From CAKRJP01 sp963658085 (lineage in GTDB: Bacteria > Bacillota > Clostridia > Lachnospirales > Lachnospiraceae), in assembly GCA_963658085.1 (NCBI GenBank), contig CAVKOU010000018.1, positions 1 to 48,840 of the forward strand: a stretch of 48,840 bases of DNA, in the 5' to 3' direction. The notes under the pieces are model-generated. The model searched no databases, was not told where the DNA came from, and saw nothing but the letters and a program-made list of their open reading frames with translations. The position numbers and the translations under genes were made by a program. Positions within the stretch are counted from its first letter, which is position 1, and every line of letters starts with the position of its first letter. This document shows, piece by piece, positions 44,935 to 48,840 of this stretch.

Positions 44935-47900
44935 ATGCCGGAAAATAATAACGAAACATACCAGCCAATTACATTTGACGCCATTAAAATTGGTCTGGCA
45001 TCACCTGAAAAGATTTTAGAGTGGTCTAAGGGCGAGGTTACCAAGCCCGAGACCATCAACTATAGAACCTTAAAACCAGAGCGAGATGGACTTTTCTGTG
45101 AGAAAATTTTCGGACCTAGCAAGGACTGGGAGTGTCACTGCGGAAAGTATAAAAAGATCCGTTATAAGGGCGTTGTATGTGACAAGTGTGGCGTTGAGGT
45201 TACAAAGTCCAGTGTACGTCGTGAGCGTATGGGACATATTGCACTGGCTGCACCGGTTTCTCATATCTGGTATTTCAAGGGAATCCCCAGCCGTATGGGA
45301 TTGATCCTTGATATTTCTCCAAGAATTCTTGAGAAAGTACTTTATTTTGCTTCTTATATCGTATTGGATGCCGGAGATACAGACCTTATGTACAAACAGG
45401 TATTGTCAGAGGCTGAATATCAGGAGGCTTATGAGAAATGGGGAAGCGGCGCCTTCCGTGTAGGTATGGGTGCTGAGTCTATTAAGCAGCTTCTTGAGGA
45501 AATCGATCTTGAGGCAGAGTACAAAGAACTTACCGAGGGATTGGAGGGAGCTAGCGGACAGAAGCGTGCAAGAATCGTTAAGCGTCTGGAAGTTGTAGAA
45601 GCTTTCCGTGAATCCGGAAATAAGCCGGAATGGATGATCATGACCAACATCCCGGTTATCCCGCCGGATCTTAGACCTATGGTACAGTTGGATGGTGGAC
45701 GTTTCGCTACATCTGACTTGAATGACCTGTATCGTAGAATTATTAACAGAAATAACCGTTTGAAGAGACTCCTTGAACTTGGAGCTCCGGATATTATTGT
45801 TAGAAATGAGAAGAGAATGCTGCAGGAAGCAGTAGATGCTCTGATCGATAATGGACGTCGTGGTCGTCCGGTTACAGGACCTGGAAACAGAGCGCTGAAA
45901 TCTCTGTCAGACATGCTAAAGGGTAAATCCGGACGTTTCCGTCAGAACCTGTTAGGAAAGCGTGTTGACTATTCCGGACGTTCCGTTATTGTCGTAGGAC
46001 CGGAACTTAAGATTTATCAGTGCGGTCTTCCAAAAGAGATGGCTATCGAGCTTTTCAAGCCATTTGTTATGAAAGAGTTAGTTCAGAATGGAACTGCTCA
46101 CAACATTAAGAATGCAAAGAAGATGGTAGAGAGACTTCAGCCGGAAGTATGGGACGTTCTGGAAGAAGTAATCAAAGAGCATCCGGTTATGTTAAACCGT
46201 GCCCCTACCCTTCACAGACTTGGTATTCAGGCTTTCGAGCCAATCCTTGTAGAAGGAAAGGCTATTAAGCTTCATCCATTGGTTTGTACCGCTTTCAATG
46301 CCGATTTCGACGGAGATCAGATGGCTGTGCATCTTCCATTGTCTGTAGAAGCTCAGGCAGAATGCCGTTTCATGTTGCTTTCACCAAACAACTTGCTGAA
46401 ACCTTCCGATGGTGGACCGGTAGCCGTTCCTTCTCAGGATATGGTCCTTGGTATCTACTATCTGACCCAGGAGAGACCTGGATCAAAGGGTGAGGGTATG
46501 GCATTCAAGAGTTTGAATGAAGCAATCCTCGCATATGAAAATAAGGCAGTTACCTTGCACTCTCGTGTAAAGGTTCGTGTTACAAAGACTCTTCCAAACG
46601 GAGAAGAGAGAACTGGTATTGTGGAGTCTACAGTAGGACGTTTCCTCTTTAATGAGATCATTCCGCAGGACCTTGGATTTGTAGACCGTGAGCCGGAAGA
46701 GAATAAGCTTCTTGTAGAAGTTGATTTCTTGGTTGGTAAGAAGCAGTTAAAGCAGATCCTTGAGAAAGTTATTAATACTCACGGAGCAACAGCTACCGCA
46801 GAGGTACTTGATGCTGTAAAATCTATCGGTTACAAATATTCTACCAGAGCTGCTATGACTGTATCTGTCTCAGATATGACAGTGCCGCCGGAGAAACCAC
46901 AGATTATTGCAGAGGCTCAGGAGACTGTAGATAAGATTACAAAGAACTTTAAGCGTGGTCTTATTACAGAGGAAGAGCGTTACAAGGAAGTCGTTGAGAC
47001 CTGGAAAGCCAGCGATGATAAGCTTACCAAGGCCTTGCTTGACGGACTTGATAAATACAACAACATCTTCATGATGGCAGATTCCGGAGCCCGTGGATCT
47101 GATAAGCAGATCAAACAGCTTGCAGGAATGCGTGGACTTATGGCTGATACAACCGGACGTACCATCGAGTTGCCTATCAAGTCTAACTTCCGTGAAGGAC
47201 TGGACGTATTGGAGTACTTTATGTCAGCCCATGGAGCTAGAAAGGGAATGTCAGATACCGCTCTTCGTACAGCCGATTCCGGATACTTGACAAGACGTTT
47301 GGTAGACGTATCCCAGTCACAGATTATTCATGATATTGATTGCTGTGAGAATGCACCGGAGATTCCTGGAATGTACGTAAGTGCATTTATGGATGGAAAC
47401 GAAGAAATCGAGGGATTACAGGAGCGTATTACAGGACGTTATCTCTGCGAGGATATTAAAGACGCAGAAGGAAATGTACTTGTAAAAGCTAACCATATGG
47501 TAACTCCGAAGCGTGCAGAATTAATTATGAAGAAAGGTGTGGATGAGAATGGAGAGACTCTTACCAAGATCAAGATCCGTACCGTTCTGACCTGCCGTTC
47601 ACACAACGGAGTTTGTGCAAAGTGTTACGGAGCTAACATGGCAACCGGAGAGTCTGTACAGGTTGGTGAGGCTGTTGGTATTATCGCCGCTCAGTCCATC
47701 GGTGAGCCGGGAACACAGCTTACTATGAGAACCTTCCATAGTGGTGGTGTAGCCGGAAACGATATCACACAGGGTCTTCCTCGTGTCGAGGAGCTTTTGG
47801 AGGCGAGAAAACCAAAGGGACTTGCCATTATCACAGAGTTCGGTGGTATTGCAAATATCAGCGACACTAAGAAGAAACGTGAGATTATCGTAACAAGTGA

Positions 47901-48657
47901 AGAGACCGGAGAATCAAAAGCATACTTGATCCCTTACGGATCTCGTATCAAGATTCAGGATGGCGTACGCTTAGAGGCCGGTGACGAACTGACAGAAGGT
48001 TCTGTAAACCCACATGATATCCTTAGAATTAAGGGACTTCGTGCAACACAGGATTACCTTCTTAGAGAGGTTCAGAGAGTATATCGTCTCCAGGGTGTAG
48101 AAATCAACGATAAGCATATCGAAGTTATCGTTCGTCAGATGTTAAAGAAGATCCGTATCGAGGAAGCCGGAGATACAGGATTCCTTCCGGGAACAAATGT
48201 AGATATCTTAGAGTTTGAAGATAAGAATACAGAACTTGTTGCAGAAGGCAAAGAGCCGGCAACAGGAGAGCAGATTGTGCTTGGTATCACCAAGGCTTCT
48301 CTCGCAACCAATTCCTTCTTATCAGCAGCTTCCTTCCAGGAGACCACAAAGGTCCTGACAGAAGCAGCGATAAAGGGTAAGGTTGATCCGTTAGTAGGAC
48401 TTAAAGAGAACGTTATCATCGGTAAGCAGATTCCTGCAGGTACTGGAATGAGAAGATACCGTGACGTTAAGCTTAGCACGGAGTTTGAGGAGACCGACGA
48501 GCTGTCTTTTGATGAAGAAGCATTTGATGATGTAGATTTTGACGATGATGACTTTAACAGTGAGGAACTGTTCTTCGATGAAATGGATGAAGCAGAGGAT
48601 TCTATGGAAGACAATGCGGAAGAAATTTCAGTAGAAGAGCCGGTAGTCACAGAATAA
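44935..48657 (+). CDS. rpoC: DNA-directed RNA polymerase subunit beta'
   Basis: This is the largest polymerase subunit, 1240 residues. The N-terminal zinc site carries CHCGKYKK and CDKCG; the catalytic magnesium motif is NADFDGDQMAVH; the second zinc cluster is CRSHNGVCAKC. The trigger loop/bridge region is in TMRTFHSGGVAGNDITQGLPRVEELLEAR. The last 60 residues form a strongly acidic tail with repeated Asp and Glu (DDVDFDDDDF), echoing the tail of RpoB. GGAAGGGGTG precedes the ATG. A terminator follows at once, so the str operon genes are not joined to it. Confidence 0.98.
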   Translation: MPENNNETYQPITFDAIKIGLASPEKILEWSKGEVTKPETINYRTLKPERDGLFCEKIFGPSKDWECHCGKYKKIRYKGVVCDKCGVEVTKSSVRRERMGHIALAAPVSHIWYFKGIPSRMGLILDISPRILEKVLYFASYIVLDAGDTDLMYKQVLSEAEYQEAYEKWGSGAFRVGMGAESIKQLLEEIDLEAEYKELTEGLEGASGQKRARIVKRLEVVEAFRESGNKPEWMIMTNIPVIPPDLRPMVQLDGGRFATSDLNDLYRRIINRNNRLKRLLELGAPDIIVRNEKRMLQEAVDALIDNGRRGRPVTGPGNRALKSLSDMLKGKSGRFRQNLLGKRVDYSGRSVIVVGPELKIYQCGLPKEMAIELFKPFVMKELVQNGTAHNIKNAKKMVERLQPEVWDVLEEVIKEHPVMLNRAPTLHRLGIQAFEPILVEGKAIKLHPLVCTAFNADFDGDQMAVHLPLSVEAQAECRFMLLSPNNLLKPSDGGPVAVPSQDMVLGIYYLTQERPGSKGEGMAFKSLNEAILAYENKAVTLHSRVKVRVTKTLPNGEERTGIVESTVGRFLFNEIIPQDLGFVDREPEENKLLVEVDFLVGKKQLKQILEKVINTHGATATAEVLDAVKSIGYKYSTRAAMTVSVSDMTVPPEKPQIIAEAQETVDKITKNFKRGLITEEERYKEVVETWKASDDKLTKALLDGLDKYNNIFMMADSGARGSDKQIKQLAGMRGLMADTTGRTIELPIKSNFREGLDVLEYFMSAHGARKGMSDTALRTADSGYLTRRLVDVSQSQIIHDIDCCENAPEIPGMYVSAFMDGNEEIEGLQERITGRYLCEDIKDAEGNVLVKANHMVTPKRAELIMKKGVDENGETLTKIKIRTVLTCRSHNGVCAKCYGANMATGESVQVGEAVGIIAAQSIGEPGTQLTMRTFHSGGVAGNDITQGLPRVEELLEARKPKGLAIITEFGGIANISDTKKKREIIVTSEETGESKAYLIPYGSRIKIQDGVRLEAGDELTEGSVNPHDILRIKGLRATQDYLLREVQRVYRLQGVEINDKHIEVIVRQMLKKIRIEEAGDTGFLPGTNVDILEFEDKNTELVAEGKEPATGEQIVLGITKASLATNSFLSAASFQETTKVLTEAAIKGKVDPLVGLKENVIIGKQIPAGTGMRRYRDVKLSTEFEETDELSFDEEAFDDVDFDDDDFNSEELFFDEMDEAEDSMEDNAEEISVEEPVVTE

Positions 48658-48718
48658 GAAAATAGTCAGATAAATTTAACGTTTCTGAAATATTGAAAAC
48701 CAGAAGAAATTACAGAAA

Positions 48719-48755
48719 GCAACCAAGGGTAACAAAAACCCGTGGTTGCTTTTTT
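48719..48755 (+). terminator. Intrinsic terminator of rpoBC
   Basis: GCAACCA and GGGT (48719-48730) pair with ACCC and TGGTTGC (48738-48749) with one mismatch, followed by T6. Confidence 0.88.
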
Positions 48756-48790
48756 GTACAATTGTTTATCATTTTCAGACAATTATGCTA

Positions 48791-48819
48791 TTGACAATCA
48801 TTATCAACAAGCCTATAAT
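48791..48819 (+). promoter_or_regulatory. Consensus promoter overlapped by a Fur box, for a gene beyond the window
   Basis: TTGACA (48791-48796) and TATAAT (48814-48819) are spaced exactly 17 bases. TGACAATCATTATCA (48792-48806) matches the Fur consensus TGATAATNATTATCA with one mismatch and covers the -35. A second TGATAAT half-site begins at 48831 and continues past the edge. The downstream gene is therefore probably iron-repressed. Confidence 0.8.
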
Positions 48820-48840
48820 TACTTTGCAAATGATAATTAA

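Overview
The window looks like a chromosomal housekeeping segment from an anaerobic, low-GC Firmicute, most probably Clostridia of the Lachnospiraceae type. The basis is the protein style of RpoB/RpoC, MurC, the long Prs, archaeal-type ProRS, the DnaD + DnaC-like loader pair and the hup-rqcP-divIC-tilS-hpt-ftsH order. AGGAGG-type ribosome binding sites and sigma-A promoters are plentiful. I see no insertion sequence, prophage, CRISPR array, tRNA or rRNA. Nearly all genes lie on the + strand; the exceptions are an AGCS amino-acid symporter at the left end and an M24 peptidase.

Layout. Positions 1-6.4 kb hold the symporter, a two-gene membrane c-di-GMP operon (a GGDEF protein, then a degenerate GGDEF plus intact EAL protein) and metF. 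Positions 6.4-12.5 kb are a hexose-phosphate and cell-wall precursor block: pgi, the M24 peptidase, a sugar-type nucleotidyltransferase and glmS. Positions 12.5-14 kb hold a structured leader with two tiny ORFs and an orphan ModA-like lipoprotein. Positions 14-23 kb carry metG, tatD, rsmA, a second methyltransferase, a large unknown membrane-anchored protein and asnS. Positions 23-27.2 kb carry a VanR/VanS-like two-component system, an RluA-family pseudouridine synthase and murC. Positions 27.2-33.5 kb carry dnaD, a DnaC-like helicase loader, prs, proS and cca. Positions 33.5-38.7 kb carry hup, rqcP, divIC, tilS, hpt and ftsH. A cytoplasmic GH13 glycosidase follows, then rpoB-rpoC. The right edge ends in a near-consensus Fur box lying on a consensus promoter for a gene outside the window.

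The most interesting signals are regulatory. Two perfect DnaA boxes and one near-perfect box fill 32 bp just upstream of the dnaD-dnaC helicase-loader operon. Another perfect box sits at the predicted start site of the divIC promoter, and one more lies inside murC. Together these suggest DnaA-linked control joining replication initiation to division. In the hup-ftsH region the sporulation genes usually interleaved there (yabP, yabQ, spoIIE) are missing, which points to a non-sporulating lineage. The hup promoter is preceded by 10-bp-phased A-tracts and is straddled by an 11-bp inverted repeat. I did not find a discrete defence or mobile system; this is mainly a conserved core region with several regulatory features worth testing.

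All functional calls come from reading motifs by eye. No database search was run.
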